The position numbers and the translations under genes are program-made. DNA of 64,000 nucleotides, taken from NCBI GenBank assembly GCA_903842455.1, contig CAIMLX010000254.1, positions 24,236 through 88,235 on the forward strand, written 5' to 3'. The stretch comes from an uncultured Hyphomicrobiales bacterium (GTDB lineage: Bacteria > Pseudomonadota > Alphaproteobacteria > Rhizobiales > Devosiaceae). Below, piece after piece: positions 10,852-19,489 of the stretch. Every line of letters begins with the position of its first letter. Position 1 is the first letter of the stretch. A model generated the notes under the pieces. That model saw only the letters and a list, made by a program, of their open reading frames with translations, did no database searches and was not told the origin of the DNA.

Positions 10852-11691
10852 TCAGTCCATGGCCGTCGCCGTAAGGCCGGCGATCACGTGCCTTTGCAGG
10901 ATGAAGTAGAGGATGAGAATTGGCACCGTGGTGATCGCCAGGGCGGCGAACACCAGCGAATAGTTGGTGCTGTGGTAGCCCGAGAACCGCACCAGTCCCA
11001 CCGGCAGCGTCCGCTGCGCGTCATCGGTGACGAACAGCAGCGCGAACAGCAGTTCGTTCCACACCGCGATGGTGTTGAGCACGATCATCGTCAGCATCGC
11101 CGGCCACACCATCGGCACCGACACGTGCCAGAAGATCTCCCACGTGTTCGCGCCGTCAAGCCGCGCCGCTTCCTCCATGTCGGGCCGTATCGACAGGAAG
11201 TACGAGCGCATCAGGAAGGTGGTGAAGGCCAGCTGCCACGCCGCACCTGGCAGGATCAGCGCCCAGTGCGTGTTGAGCAGATGCATGTCGCGCAGCTGGG
11301 TGAACAGCGCGATCGCCACCGAAGGCGGCGGCAGCAGCAGCCCCACCAGCAGCACGCGGTACATCAGCGTGCGCCCCGGAAACTCGAGCCGGGTGAACGC
11401 GAACGCCGCCCCGGTCGCAAACAGCACGCACATCGACACCGCCATGACGGTGACGAAAACCGAGTTGAGGTAAAGCGTGCCGAGCCCGCCGACATTCCAC
11501 GCCTCGATCAGGTTCCCCCACTTCCACTCGCTCGGCAGGGCGAAGGGCGTGCGGAAGATCTCGCGATTGGACTTGAAGGCCGAGTAGACCATCCAGATCG
11601 CCGGGTAGAACATCACCAGCACGATCACGCCGGCACTGCCGAACTGCAGCCACTCGGCCGCGCTGCGCGGCCGTTCAGTAGCGCGTGACAT
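10852..11691 (-). CDS. Carbohydrate ABC transporter permease (MalG type)
   Basis: A 279-residue inner-membrane permease subunit with six predicted hydrophobic segments, the first at about residues 15-35. The EAA loop that docks the ATPase is clear: EEAARLDGANTWEIFWHVSVPM near residues 182-203. It overlaps the preceding permease gene by 17 bases and ends three bases before the GH84 gene, so all are probably translated from one message. The family is certain. The substrate is likely a GlcNAc-containing saccharide or glycopeptide, judged only from the neighbouring hydrolase. No ATPase gene is in this operon. Confidence 0.93.
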   Translation of the reverse strand: MSRATERPRSAAEWLQFGSAGVIVLVMFYPAIWMVYSAFKSNREIFRTPFALPSEWKWGNLIEAWNVGGLGTLYLNSVFVTVMAVSMCVLFATGAAFAFTRLEFPGRTLMYRVLLVGLLLPPPSVAIALFTQLRDMHLLNTHWALILPGAAWQLAFTTFLMRSYFLSIRPDMEEAARLDGANTWEIFWHVSVPMVWPAMLTMIVLNTIAVWNELLFALLFVTDDAQRTLPVGLVRFSGYHSTNYSLVFAALAITTVPILILYFILQRHVIAGLTATAMD

Positions 11692-12568
11692 GGCCGCGCT
11701 CCGAAATCTTGAGATAGGCGATCGAAATCACCGACACGACGACCGTCAGCACCACGGTCAGCGCCACGCCATAGCCGATCTGGTTCTGGTCGAAGGCCTG
11801 CTTGATGATCCACGTCGCCGGCACTTCGGTCGCTCCGAACGGCTGCCCGTTGGTCATGGTAAAAAACAGGTCGAACCCGGCGAAGCCGCCCGTCACCGCC
11901 AGCAGGATGCACACGATGACGTTCTGCTTAAGCATCGGCAGGGTGATGGCGAAGAACTGCTGCGTGCCGTTGGCGCCGTCGAGCTTGGCCGCCTCGTAGA
12001 GGTTGCGCGGAATGCGGCGGAGCGCGGCAAAGAAGATCACCATGTAGAAGCCGGCATATTTCCAGCCCGACACGATGCAGATGAACAGCAGCGCCGTTTC
12101 CGGCTGCGCCAGCCACGGCTGCGCCCAGTCGCCGAGCCCCACCGAACGGAGCGTCGAGTTGAGCAGGCCCGTCCGGTAGTCGAGCACGAACTTCCACAGC
12201 ACGCCCGCCGCCGACATCGACAGCACCACCGGCGCAAAGAACATGCCGCGCATCAGCGAGAAGCCGCGCCGGTCAGAGTTCAGCAGCACCGCCATGAACA
12301 GCCCGAACGACACCTCGAAGACGAGCGTCGCGAGGATGTAGAGCACCACATGCACGAACGACATGAGGAAGGTCGGATCGGTCAGCGCCCGTGCGAAATT
12401 GGCGAACCCGGCCCAGCGCGGCGCGCTGAACCCGTCCCAGTAGGTGAAGGCGTAGTAGACCGACGCCCCAAGGGGCAGCAGCACGAACGTCGCGAAAAGG
12501 AGCATCGCTGGTGCCGCGAACAACATGTTCGCGGCACCGCTGCTGATGGGGGCCGACCGGTCTTGCAA
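11675..12568 (-). CDS. Carbohydrate ABC transporter permease (MalF type)
   Basis: A 297-residue permease partner of the downstream MalG-type subunit. It has hydrophobic segments from about residue 15 and the EAA loop YEAAKLDGANGTQQFFAITLPML near residue 195-217. The start at 12568 is a TTG; an ATG at 12526 (MLFAAPAMLLF) is an alternative that would begin almost directly in the first membrane helix, so I prefer the longer form. It lies 8 bases after the binding-protein stop codon. The three transport genes form a standard CUT1-type importer lacking only its ATPase. Confidence 0.92.
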   Translation of the reverse strand: MQDRSAPISSGAANMLFAAPAMLLFATFVLLPLGASVYYAFTYWDGFSAPRWAGFANFARALTDPTFLMSFVHVVLYILATLVFEVSFGLFMAVLLNSDRRGFSLMRGMFFAPVVLSMSAAGVLWKFVLDYRTGLLNSTLRSVGLGDWAQPWLAQPETALLFICIVSGWKYAGFYMVIFFAALRRIPRNLYEAAKLDGANGTQQFFAITLPMLKQNVIVCILLAVTGGFAGFDLFFTMTNGQPFGATEVPATWIIKQAFDQNQIGYGVALTVVLTVVVSVISIAYLKISERGHVTRY

Positions 12569-12576
12569 CGGACGAG

Positions 12577-13842
12577 CTACTGCTTGCCCATGGCGGCGAG
12601 CGTCTCGTCGAGCCAGACGAGCGCATCCTTGGCGCTCTTTTCGCCCGAGGCGGCATAGGCTGCCGCCTGGTAGAAGGCCTCGGCGACCGGCACGGGGTAC
12701 TTGTTGTCGGGCGGCGGCACGATGCCGCTGGCATTGCTCATCAGGGCCAGCATGGCCTGCGTCTGCTCATCCAGCTTGGCCTTCTCGCTGACGCCCTGCA
12801 CCGGGCTCATCTGCCCGCTCTCGGCCCACTTCACCTGGCTGGCTTCGGAAGTGAGGAACTTCAGGAACTTGATCGCCTCGGCCGGCTGCTGCGCGTCCTT
12901 GTGCACGACCAGCCCGGTGATAGTGCCGATCACGCTGTTGGCAAGCGGATGCGCCGGATCGATCGGCGGCGTGTTGAACTGACCGTACTCGAAACCTTCC
13001 TCGGCGAGGTTGGCGGTCTCGGACACCAGCCACGACCCGATCGGATGCATCACCGCACCCTCCTGGAAGAACGTCGCCATGGCCGGATCGGCACCGAGCG
13101 CCTGCATATCCTTGTTGAACGCCCCGACCTCGTGCAGGCCCACCAGCAGGTTCAGCGCCTTCTCGAACTCAGGCGTGTTGAACGGCGCTTCCTGCTTGAA
13201 GGCGGCGATGTAGGCGTCAGGCGGCACCACCATGGCGGCGATGTGACCGGCCCAGTTGCCCAGCGGCCAGAACTCGTTGTTGCCCTCGACGATGGGCGTC
13301 TCGCCGGCTTCGGCCAGTGTCTTGTTCAGCGCCACGAACTCGTCCCAGGTCGCGGGCGGCGTCAGGTTGTACTCGGCGAAGATCTTCTTATTGTACCAGA
13401 TGGTGTTGGTCAGATCGAGCGAGAGCGGCACCAGGTACGGCTTGCCATCCACCATGGTGCCGGCGCCATCGGTCCACACGGCGTCGGAGAAGCTTTCCTT
13501 CCACCCGTCGGTGGCCATCGCTTCGGTCAGGTCGTAGGCGTAGCCCGCCTCGACGTCACGCTGCACCGGGTAGCCGGCCCACTCGAAGAAGATGTCCGGG
13601 ACCTCGTTGCTCTTCAGCTGCGTGATCAGGCCCTGGTTCGAGTACTGGTCGTCATCGAACACGATCTGGTTGATCGTGATACCCGGGTTCGCCGCCTCGA
13701 AATCGGCGATGATCGCGTCGAGCGCCACCCGGCTCGCGCCGCCGGTGATCGAATGGGTGAACCGCACTTCCTGCGCCAGCGCAGTGGTGCACATCAAGAT
13801 CGCCACGGCTGACACCGCCAGCGGGAACTTCAAAGCCTGCAT
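12577..13842 (-). CDS. Extracellular solute-binding protein, family 1 (sugar ABC importer)
   Basis: A 421-residue periplasmic sugar-binding protein. It opens with a Sec signal peptide (basic start, hydrophobic core about residues 6-20, cleavage near TALA-QE). The mature part has family-1 features such as the DYFEAANPGI-like segment near residue 50 (FEAANPGITINQIVF) and NTIWYNKKIFAEYNLTPPATWDEF near 150. It captures ligand and delivers it to the two permeases encoded just downstream. Being the first gene of the operon, it faces the divergent GntR regulator across a 183-base control region. The likely ligand is a GlcNAc-bearing saccharide, inferred from the GH84 gene. Confidence 0.93.
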   Translation of the reverse strand: MQALKFPLAVSAVAILMCTTALAQEVRFTHSITGGASRVALDAIIADFEAANPGITINQIVFDDDQYSNQGLITQLKSNEVPDIFFEWAGYPVQRDVEAGYAYDLTEAMATDGWKESFSDAVWTDGAGTMVDGKPYLVPLSLDLTNTIWYNKKIFAEYNLTPPATWDEFVALNKTLAEAGETPIVEGNNEFWPLGNWAGHIAAMVVPPDAYIAAFKQEAPFNTPEFEKALNLLVGLHEVGAFNKDMQALGADPAMATFFQEGAVMHPIGSWLVSETANLAEEGFEYGQFNTPPIDPAHPLANSVIGTITGLVVHKDAQQPAEAIKFLKFLTSEASQVKWAESGQMSPVQGVSEKAKLDEQTQAMLALMSNASGIVPPPDNKYPVPVAEAFYQAAAYAASGEKSAKDALVWLDETLAAMGKQ

Positions 13843-14025
13843 GCCAAGTACCCCTTGCTACACGCCGCCCGCACTCGCGGCACGGCTCGTCTACTGGTAC
13901 GTTATTGGTTTACGGAGATTTGTCCATAGCGCGAATGACGCAAGCTCAAATCCGCAAAAAGGCGATCGTGATGGATAGGGACCGGTTGGGGGGCTTGCCA
14001 TCTTCAGGCCAAAATCATACCGGTT
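13843..14025. promoter_or_regulatory. Divergent control region between sugar importer operon and gntR
   Basis: This 183-base stretch must hold promoters for both the importer/GH84 operon and the gntR-SIS unit. It is visibly more A+T-rich than its surroundings around 13900-13990. I could not identify a convincing GntR operator palindrome by eye. Confidence 0.5.
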
Positions 14026-14793
14026 ATGGGAGAGCTGTTGCAAAAAAGGCGGACACCGTTGGAATTCTACGCGGCATTGCGGGATCGGATGGACCGTCAG
14101 CACGGCCCCTTGGGAGAGCGCCTGCGCAACGCGCTGGCCGCTGTGATCGAGGGTGGCGCGATCGTTCCAGGCGAATCACTCCCCTCCGAGCGCGAGATGG
14201 CCGAGCAACTCGACGTCTCTCGTTCTACCCTACGCCAGGGCCTGAAGGAACTGGCGCAGATGGGTCTCGTCACCACCCGGCCCGGCGCCGGCACGGTGGT
14301 AACCGGTCGCATACCGAAAGCCCTGTCGCGTCTGTCCGGTTTTACCGAGGACATGCGCCTGCGCGGCCTGCTGGCCAGCTCGCGGGTGGTCGAGTGCTCC
14401 ATCGCTCCGATTTCGCCCGATGACGCCTTCCGCACCGGCTTGCCGCTGGGCACCCCGATGATGACGCTGGTCCGCCTGCGCATGGCCGGCGAGGAGTCGC
14501 TTTCATACGAGCGTGCCATGGTTCCGGTGGAAACCGTCGGCCCCACCTACGACGGCTCAGGCTCCCTCTACGAACGCATGGACGAGCGCAATGCGCGCCC
14601 CCGCCGCATCCTGCAGTCCCTGCAGGCCATCGAGGCGCCGGCCGACATTGCCCGCCACCTCGGCATCCGCGAGGGCGCGGCGGTACTGGAGATCACCCAG
14701 CTCGGCTACGGCGAAAACGGCTCGGTGGTCGAGGATGCGATCAGTTGGTACCGCGGCGATCGCTACAAATATGTCGGCGAGATCCGTGGCTGA
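14026..14793 (+). CDS. GntR-family regulator with UTRA ligand domain (HutC/NagR type)
   Basis: A 255-residue regulator. The winged helix-turn-helix covers about residues 28-95 (LRNALAAVIEGGAIVPGESLPSERE...), with the family hallmark GESLPSEREMAEQLDVSRSTLRQ. The UTRA domain follows (residues about 105-245) and includes the YERAMVP segment. UTRA regulators sense sugar phosphates such as GlcNAc-6-phosphate in NagR, which suits control of the divergent importer-GH84 operon. The stop codon is one base before the SIS gene, so the two are coupled. Control of the divergent operon is inferred from position. Confidence 0.9.
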   Translation: MGELLQKRRTPLEFYAALRDRMDRQHGPLGERLRNALAAVIEGGAIVPGESLPSEREMAEQLDVSRSTLRQGLKELAQMGLVTTRPGAGTVVTGRIPKALSRLSGFTEDMRLRGLLASSRVVECSIAPISPDDAFRTGLPLGTPMMTLVRLRMAGEESLSYERAMVPVETVGPTYDGSGSLYERMDERNARPRRILQSLQAIEAPADIARHLGIREGAAVLEITQLGYGENGSVVEDAISWYRGDRYKYVGEIRG

Positions 14794-14794
14794 C

Positions 14795-15535
14795 ATGCAA
14801 TCACTCCGCACCCGCTACCGCGACCAGTTGTTCGGCATCATCGACAATGTCATCAGCAGGCAGTCCGCATCGCTCGACGCCGCCCGTGACGCCCTGGCCG
14901 AGGCCCTGGGAGCGGATCACCTGCTCTACGTCGCCGGCTCCGGCCATTCGCACATGCTCGCCGAGGAAGCATTCTACCGCGCCGGCGGCATAGCCCAGGC
15001 TCAGGCCATCCTCGATCCCGACCTGATGCTCCACATGGGCGCCGAGCGTTCCACCCTGCTTGAGCGCGAGGAGGGACGGGCCGAGCGCGTGCTGGCCGGC
15101 TATCCCGTTGGTCCGGGCGACATCGTCGTGATCGCCTCGAACTCGGGCCGGAACGCCTACCCCATCGAGATGGCGCTTGGCGCCAAGGCCCGCGGCGCCA
15201 CCACCATTGCCCTCACCTCGCTGCGCCACGCCAAGAAGACCACCTCGCGCCACCACTCCGGCAAGCTGCTCTATCAGGTCACCGACCTCGTGCTCGACAA
15301 TGACGGCGAATATGGCGACGCCGGCCTCGACATCGCTGGCCGGGACGTCCGGATGGGCCCCACCTCGACACTGGTCGGCGTTTACATCCTCAACACCATC
15401 CTCGCCGAAGCCGTGAACCAGCTCGCCGGCCGCGGTGTCGATATCGATGTCTATCAGAGCGCCAACATGCAGGGCGCCGAACACGACGCCGAAGCCATGA
15501 TCGCCAAGTGGCGCCCCCGCATTCGCGGACTCTAG
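14795..15535 (+). CDS. SIS-domain protein of the UPF0309 family
   Basis: A 246-residue sugar-isomerase-fold protein. VAGSGHSHMLAEEAFYRAGG (residues 45-64) and VVIASNSGRNAYPIEMALGAKARG are SIS phosphosugar-binding blocks, and the sequence fits the UPF0309 family throughout. SIS proteins bind or interconvert phosphosugars such as GlcN-6-P or MurNAc-6-P. The precise reaction of UPF0309 members is not established to my knowledge. The start at 14795 lies one base after the gntR stop. Its stop overlaps the convergent DapA-family stop in the palindrome CTAG. In this locus it is a candidate for processing the sugar released by the GH84 enzyme. Confidence 0.87.
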   Translation: MQSLRTRYRDQLFGIIDNVISRQSASLDAARDALAEALGADHLLYVAGSGHSHMLAEEAFYRAGGIAQAQAILDPDLMLHMGAERSTLLEREEGRAERVLAGYPVGPGDIVVIASNSGRNAYPIEMALGAKARGATTIALTSLRHAKKTTSRHHSGKLLYQVTDLVLDNDGEYGDAGLDIAGRDVRMGPTSTLVGVYILNTILAEAVNQLAGRGVDIDVYQSANMQGAEHDAEAMIAKWRPRIRGL

Positions 15536-16440
15536 GCCGGGACGCTCCGTAACCGGGCTTCCATGTCCTGCTGCTGCTCCACCGTGAGCGGCAGCAGCGG
15601 CGGCCGCAGCCGGTTCCAGCCCGCGTCCTCGTCGCGCCGCGCCAGCAGGGCCTTGATCGCCGGCAGCTGCGTGCCATAGGCCATCGACACGGCGCGCCAG
15701 CCTTCCAGCCGGGCCTGCGCCTCGGCCAGTTCGCCGGCGCGCGCCGGGTCGTTCCACGCCTCGTATACCACCCGCAGGTCCGGGGCGCAGAGGTTGGACA
15801 CCGCCGTGATGCAGCCGGCACCGCCCGCCTGCAGCACCTGCGCAAACAGCGGATCTGACCCCACCAGTACCGCGAAATCGGGGCGGAGCCCGCAATAACC
15901 GCGCGTCGTCTCGAGCTTGCCGGAGCTGTCCTTGATCCCCGCGACGATACCCGGAAAGGCCGAGATCAGCCGCGCCACGAGGTCGAGGCTCAGCGGCACG
16001 CCGGACTGGTGCGGAATGTTGTAGAGCACGACCCTCAGCCGGTCGTCAGCCACGCCCTCGATGATCCGTGCATAGGCCGCGAACACCCCGTCGTCGGGCA
16101 CGCTCTTGTAGTAGAATGGCGGCAGCATCACCGCGCGCGTCACCCCGAGGCTGAGCGCGTGCTTCGTCAGTTCCACCGTCTCCGGGATCGCCGCGACCCC
16201 GACGCCCGGGGCCAGTTGCTCAGGCGTCACGCCACCGGCAAGCACCGCCTCGAGCATCGCCTTGCGCTCGCCGACGGAAAACGAGTTCGCTTCGCCCGTC
16301 GTCCCTAGTAGCGCTATCCCGTCGCAGCCATTGTCGAGCAGCCAGCGGCACTGCCGGTCCAGCTTCGCCCGGTCGACGTTCAGGGCCTCGTCGAGCGGCG
16401 TCGCCACCGCCGACCACACGCCGCGGATCGCAAACTGCAT
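15532..16440 (-). CDS. Dihydrodipicolinate synthase/N-acetylneuraminate lyase family protein
   Basis: A 302-residue class I aldolase of the DapA/NanA family. The Schiff-base Lys lies in VAGIKDSSG (around residue 163), the catalytic Tyr in VVLYNIPHQSG, and the pyruvate-binding GTTGE motif near residue 48. The start is ATG 16440, overlapping the epmB stop as TGATG, so it is translationally coupled to epmB. Members act on various 2-oxo acids, so the substrate is open: a sialic or deoxysugar acid would fit the adjoining amino-sugar locus, and lysine precursor synthesis is possible but less likely. Its 3' end shares CTAG with the convergent SIS gene. Confidence 0.87.
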   Translation of the reverse strand: MQFAIRGVWSAVATPLDEALNVDRAKLDRQCRWLLDNGCDGIALLGTTGEANSFSVGERKAMLEAVLAGGVTPEQLAPGVGVAAIPETVELTKHALSLGVTRAVMLPPFYYKSVPDDGVFAAYARIIEGVADDRLRVVLYNIPHQSGVPLSLDLVARLISAFPGIVAGIKDSSGKLETTRGYCGLRPDFAVLVGSDPLFAQVLQAGGAGCITAVSNLCAPDLRVVYEAWNDPARAGELAEAQARLEGWRAVSMAYGTQLPAIKALLARRDEDAGWNRLRPPLLPLTVEQQQDMEARLRSVPA

Positions 16441-17498
16441 CACTTCTCTCCCTCTGGTGGATAGCGGTGTTCTCCTCCCCGCCAGTCCGAAACCGTATAG
16501 CAGCCGTCTCCGGCGGACCGGATGTTGGCCGCCATGATCGGCGCCTTGCCATGTCCACCGGGAATGTCGAGCACATAGGTTGGTTGCGCCAGCCCTGAAA
16601 TGCGTCCGCGCAACCCGGTCACCAGCCGCTGCCCCTCGTCGATCGGCACCCGGAAATGCGACGTCCCCGGCGCCAGGTCCGGGTGGTGCAGGTAGTAGGG
16701 CCGCACCCGCGTCTCGACGAACCCGCGCATCAGTGCCGCCAGCGTATCGGGATCATCGTTGACGCCCCGCAGCAGCACCGTCTGGCTCAGCAGCACGATG
16801 CCCGCATCCACCATCCGTCCGATCGCCGCCCGCGCGGCATCGGTCAACTCGCGCGGATGGTTGGCGTGCACGGCGAGATACGTCGCCTTGCCCGACGCCT
16901 TGAGCGCCGCGACCAGCTTGTCGTCCACCCGCTCCGGCTCCACCACCGGCACGCGCGTATGGAACCGCACCACCTTCACGTGCTCGATATCGCTGAGCCG
17001 CGCCATCATCTCATTGAGCCGCCGCGCCGAGAGCACCAGCGGGTCGCCACCCGTGAGGATCACCTCCCAGATTTCGGTGTGCGCGCGGATATACCCGATG
17101 GCGGCGTCCATCTGCTCCGGCGTCAGGGTGCCGAGCCCCTCGGGCCCCACCATTTCGCGGCGGAAACAGAACCGGCAGTAGACCGGGCACACATGCACGG
17201 CCTTCAGCAGCACCCGATCCGGATAGCGATGCACGATCCCTTCGACCGGCGAATGCGTCAGGTCGCCGATCGGGTCCGCCCGCTCGTCCGGCGTCACTGT
17301 CAGTTCGGCGAGGTCCGGCACGAACTGCCGCGCGATCGGATCGTTCGGGTCGTCGCGGTCGATGAGTCCTGCCACCGCCGGCGTGATTGCCACGGCGTAG
17401 CGCTCGGCGACCCGCTGCAAATCCGGCAGACGCGAAGCCGGCGCGAGCCCGGCTTCCACCAGTTCGCCCGGCGTACGAATGGCCCGATCCTGCTTCAT
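16440..17498 (-). CDS. epmB: EF-P lysine 2,3-aminomutase EpmB (KamA family radical SAM)
   Basis: A 352-residue radical SAM, PLP-dependent enzyme that turns (S)-alpha-lysine into (R)-beta-lysine for elongation factor P modification. The CxxxCxxC motif is C104-C108-C111 (CPVYCRFCF). LTGGDPL and the C-terminal PLP-binding Lys region DIPGGHGKAPI are present. I set the start at ATG 17498, which overlaps the epmA stop by four bases (ATGA); a longer open frame upstream is only epmA read in another frame. The length matches EpmB rather than the larger catabolic lysine aminomutase. Neighbours epmA and efp confirm the role. Confidence 0.93.
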   Translation of the reverse strand: MKQDRAIRTPGELVEAGLAPASRLPDLQRVAERYAVAITPAVAGLIDRDDPNDPIARQFVPDLAELTVTPDERADPIGDLTHSPVEGIVHRYPDRVLLKAVHVCPVYCRFCFRREMVGPEGLGTLTPEQMDAAIGYIRAHTEIWEVILTGGDPLVLSARRLNEMMARLSDIEHVKVVRFHTRVPVVEPERVDDKLVAALKASGKATYLAVHANHPRELTDAARAAIGRMVDAGIVLLSQTVLLRGVNDDPDTLAALMRGFVETRVRPYYLHHPDLAPGTSHFRVPIDEGQRLVTGLRGRISGLAQPTYVLDIPGGHGKAPIMAANIRSAGDGCYTVSDWRGGEHRYPPEGEK

Positions 17499-18553
17499 CG
17501 CTCGCCTCCCGCCACCGGCACCCACAGCACATCCTCGATCCGCGGCGCCCCGGTCGCCAGCATCACCAGCCGGTCGAACCCGAGCGCTACCCCAGAGCTC
17601 TCTGGCATCAGCGGCAACGCGGCAAGCAGATCTTCGTCGATCGGATAGCGCTCGCCATAAAGCCGCGCCTTCTCGTCCATCTCGAGCTCGAACCGCCGCC
17701 GCTGCTCGGCCGCATCGGTCAACTCGCCGAACCCGTTGGACAGTTCCACCCCGCATGCGTAAAGCTCGAACCGCTCCGACACCCGCCGGTCGTCGGCCGT
17801 CCGCCGCGCCAGCGCCGCCTCGGCGGCCGGGTAGCGATCCAGCACCGTGATCTGGCCCAACCCCAGCGCCGGCTCCACCATCTCCACCAGCACCCGGCTG
17901 AACAGGTACGACCAGGTGAACTCCCCCGGCACGGTCAGCCCCACGCCGCGCATCAGCTCGGCAAGCGCCCCGGCATCGGTATTGCCCTCGGCATCCATCG
18001 TCGCGAACAGGTCGATCCCGGCATACTCGCGGAACGCCTCCACCACGCTCACCCGCTGCGGCTCGGCGAACGGGTCGCATGTCCGCCCGCGATAGCGCAA
18101 CTGCTCCGCCCGCGTCGTCCGCGCCGCCACCCGGCAGAGCGCGATGCAGTCGGCGATCACCGCATCATAGGCCTCCCCCGCACGATACCATTCGAGCATC
18201 GTGAACTCGGGGTGGTGCAGCGCAGTGCGCTCGCGGTTGCGCCACACATGCCCGATCGCGGCGATCCGCCGCTCGCCCGCCGCCAGCAGCTTCTTCATCG
18301 AGAACTCCGGCGAGGTATGGAGATACATCGTCTCCCCCGCCCCATCGTTGCCGATCATCGTGGTGGCAAAAGCGTGCAGGTGCGTCTCGTTGCCCGGCGA
18401 CCGTTGCAGGCCCGGCGGATCGATGAGCACGAAGTCATGCTCGACGAAATACCCGCGCACCCCAAGCTCGATCCGATTGCGCCCGAGCAGCACCGGCCGT
18501 CGGTCCGCATGTCTCGAGGGGCTCCACCACGGCGATACAGCGTCATTGGTCAC
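17495..18553 (-). CDS. epmA: EF-P--(R)-beta-lysine ligase EpmA (GenX/PoxA)
   Basis: A 352-residue paralogue of the class II lysyl-tRNA synthetase catalytic core that attaches beta-lysine to EF-P. It aligns with EpmA through [54 protein letters not shown] and [13 protein letters not shown] (motif 3). The tRNA anticodon-binding domain of LysRS is absent, as in EpmA. I chose the GTG at 18553 ([12 protein letters not shown]), since relatives begin near the WW-P motif; an ATG at 18625 adds unlikely cysteine-rich sequence. It is divergent from efp, with 143 bases between. Confidence 0.92.
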   Translation of the reverse strand: MTNDAVSPWWSPSRHADRRPVLLGRNRIELGVRGYFVEHDFVLIDPPGLQRSPGNETHLHAFATTMIGNDGAGETMYLHTSPEFSMKKLLAAGERRIAAIGHVWRNRERTALHHPEFTMLEWYRAGEAYDAVIADCIALCRVAARTTRAEQLRYRGRTCDPFAEPQRVSVVEAFREYAGIDLFATMDAEGNTDAGALAELMRGVGLTVPGEFTWSYLFSRVLVEMVEPALGLGQITVLDRYPAAEAALARRTADDRRVSERFELYACGVELSNGFGELTDAAEQRRRFELEMDEKARLYGERYPIDEDLLAALPLMPESSGVALGFDRLVMLATGAPRIEDVLWVPVAGGER

Positions 18554-18696
18554 GTGAGGCGGCTCTTTCGGGCAACAGGACTGGCAGTTTTTCAAGAAAT
18601 GGGGTATCGGGCCGCACCCGAACACTAAGTCAGCGCGTCCGCCGGCCTCCGTTGCCGCTCTCTAGGCCGCCGCCAACCGTTGAACAAGGAAGAATA

Positions 18697-19269
18697 ATGG
18701 TCAAGGTCATCGCCTCGTCCCTGCGCAAAGGCAATGTCGTCGAGCATGACGACGGCAAGCTCTACATCGTCCTCGTCGCCGAGAATATCCACCCCGGCAA
18801 GGGCAACTCGGTGACCAAGGTCGACATGCGCCGCATGTCTGACGGCGTGAAGGTTGCCGCCAGCTGGCGCACCGTCGAGATGGTCGAGAAGGCCGATGTC
18901 GATGAGCGCGCTTACAACTTCCTCTACAATGACGGCGAAGGCTACCACTTTATGGAGCCCACCACCTTTGATCAGATCACCATGCACGAAGACGTCGTCG
19001 GCGACGCCGCCGCCTACCTCGTCGATGGCATGCAGGTGTTCATCAAGACGTTCGAGGGCGCTGCCCTCGCGATCGAACTGCCGCAGCGCGTCACGCTCGA
19101 AATCGTCGAAACCGAGCCGGTGATCAAAAACCAGACCGCCTCGTCCTCGTTCAAGCCGGCCACGCTGAACAACGGCGTCAAGACCATGGTCCCGCCCCAC
19201 ATCGGCGTCGGCACCCGCGTCGTGGTGATGACCGAAGACGGCTCCTACGTCGAACGCGCGAAAGACTGA
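18697..19269 (+). CDS. efp: Translation elongation factor P
   Basis: A 190-residue EF-P with the usual three domains. It binds stalled ribosomes between P and E sites and promotes peptide bonds at polyproline. The modified lysine is K35 in IHPGKGNS, the site used in EpmA/EpmB-type organisms, and both modification genes lie just upstream in the opposite direction. A Shine-Dalgarno AAGGAAG precedes ATG 18697. The C-terminal OB domain has [12 protein letters not shown]. No epmC hydroxylase is visible in the window. The call is secure. Confidence 0.97.
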   Translation: MVKVIASSLRKGNVVEHDDGKLYIVLVAENIHPGKGNSVTKVDMRRMSDGVKVAASWRTVEMVEKADVDERAYNFLYNDGEGYHFMEPTTFDQITMHEDVVGDAAAYLVDGMQVFIKTFEGAALAIELPQRVTLEIVETEPVIKNQTASSSFKPATLNNGVKTMVPPHIGVGTRVVVMTEDGSYVERAKD

Positions 19270-19489
19270 TCGTCCCCTCACCCGGCGGCTTCGCCGCCAC
19301 CCTCTCCCTCACGGGGAGAGGGGAACAGCGCCCAGCCTCGCACTAGGTGGCCCTTCTCCCCTTGTGGGACTTCGAGCCGTGCCGGAGGCAAAATCGCTCC
19401 AGCGGAGCGATTTTCGGTGAGAAGGCCTTGAGAGCTATGCTCGAAAGGCTGGTGCCGGCAGGCGGATGAGGGGTCGGCGCGCAGCGCCG
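19270..19489. repeat. Intergenic palindromic repeat cluster downstream of efp
   Basis: This gap contains several nested palindromes: GGCGGCTTCGCCGCC, CTCTCCCTCACGGGGAGAG, and a perfect 11-bp hairpin AAAATCGCTCC-AGC-GGAGCGATTTT at 19390-19414. The ends (CCCCTCACCCGG... and ...GGCGGATGAGGGG) resemble the ends of the repeat at 50963-51103, so both belong to one dispersed, non-coding family. The 11-bp hairpin could stop transcription from either side. No gene is seen. Confidence 0.65.
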
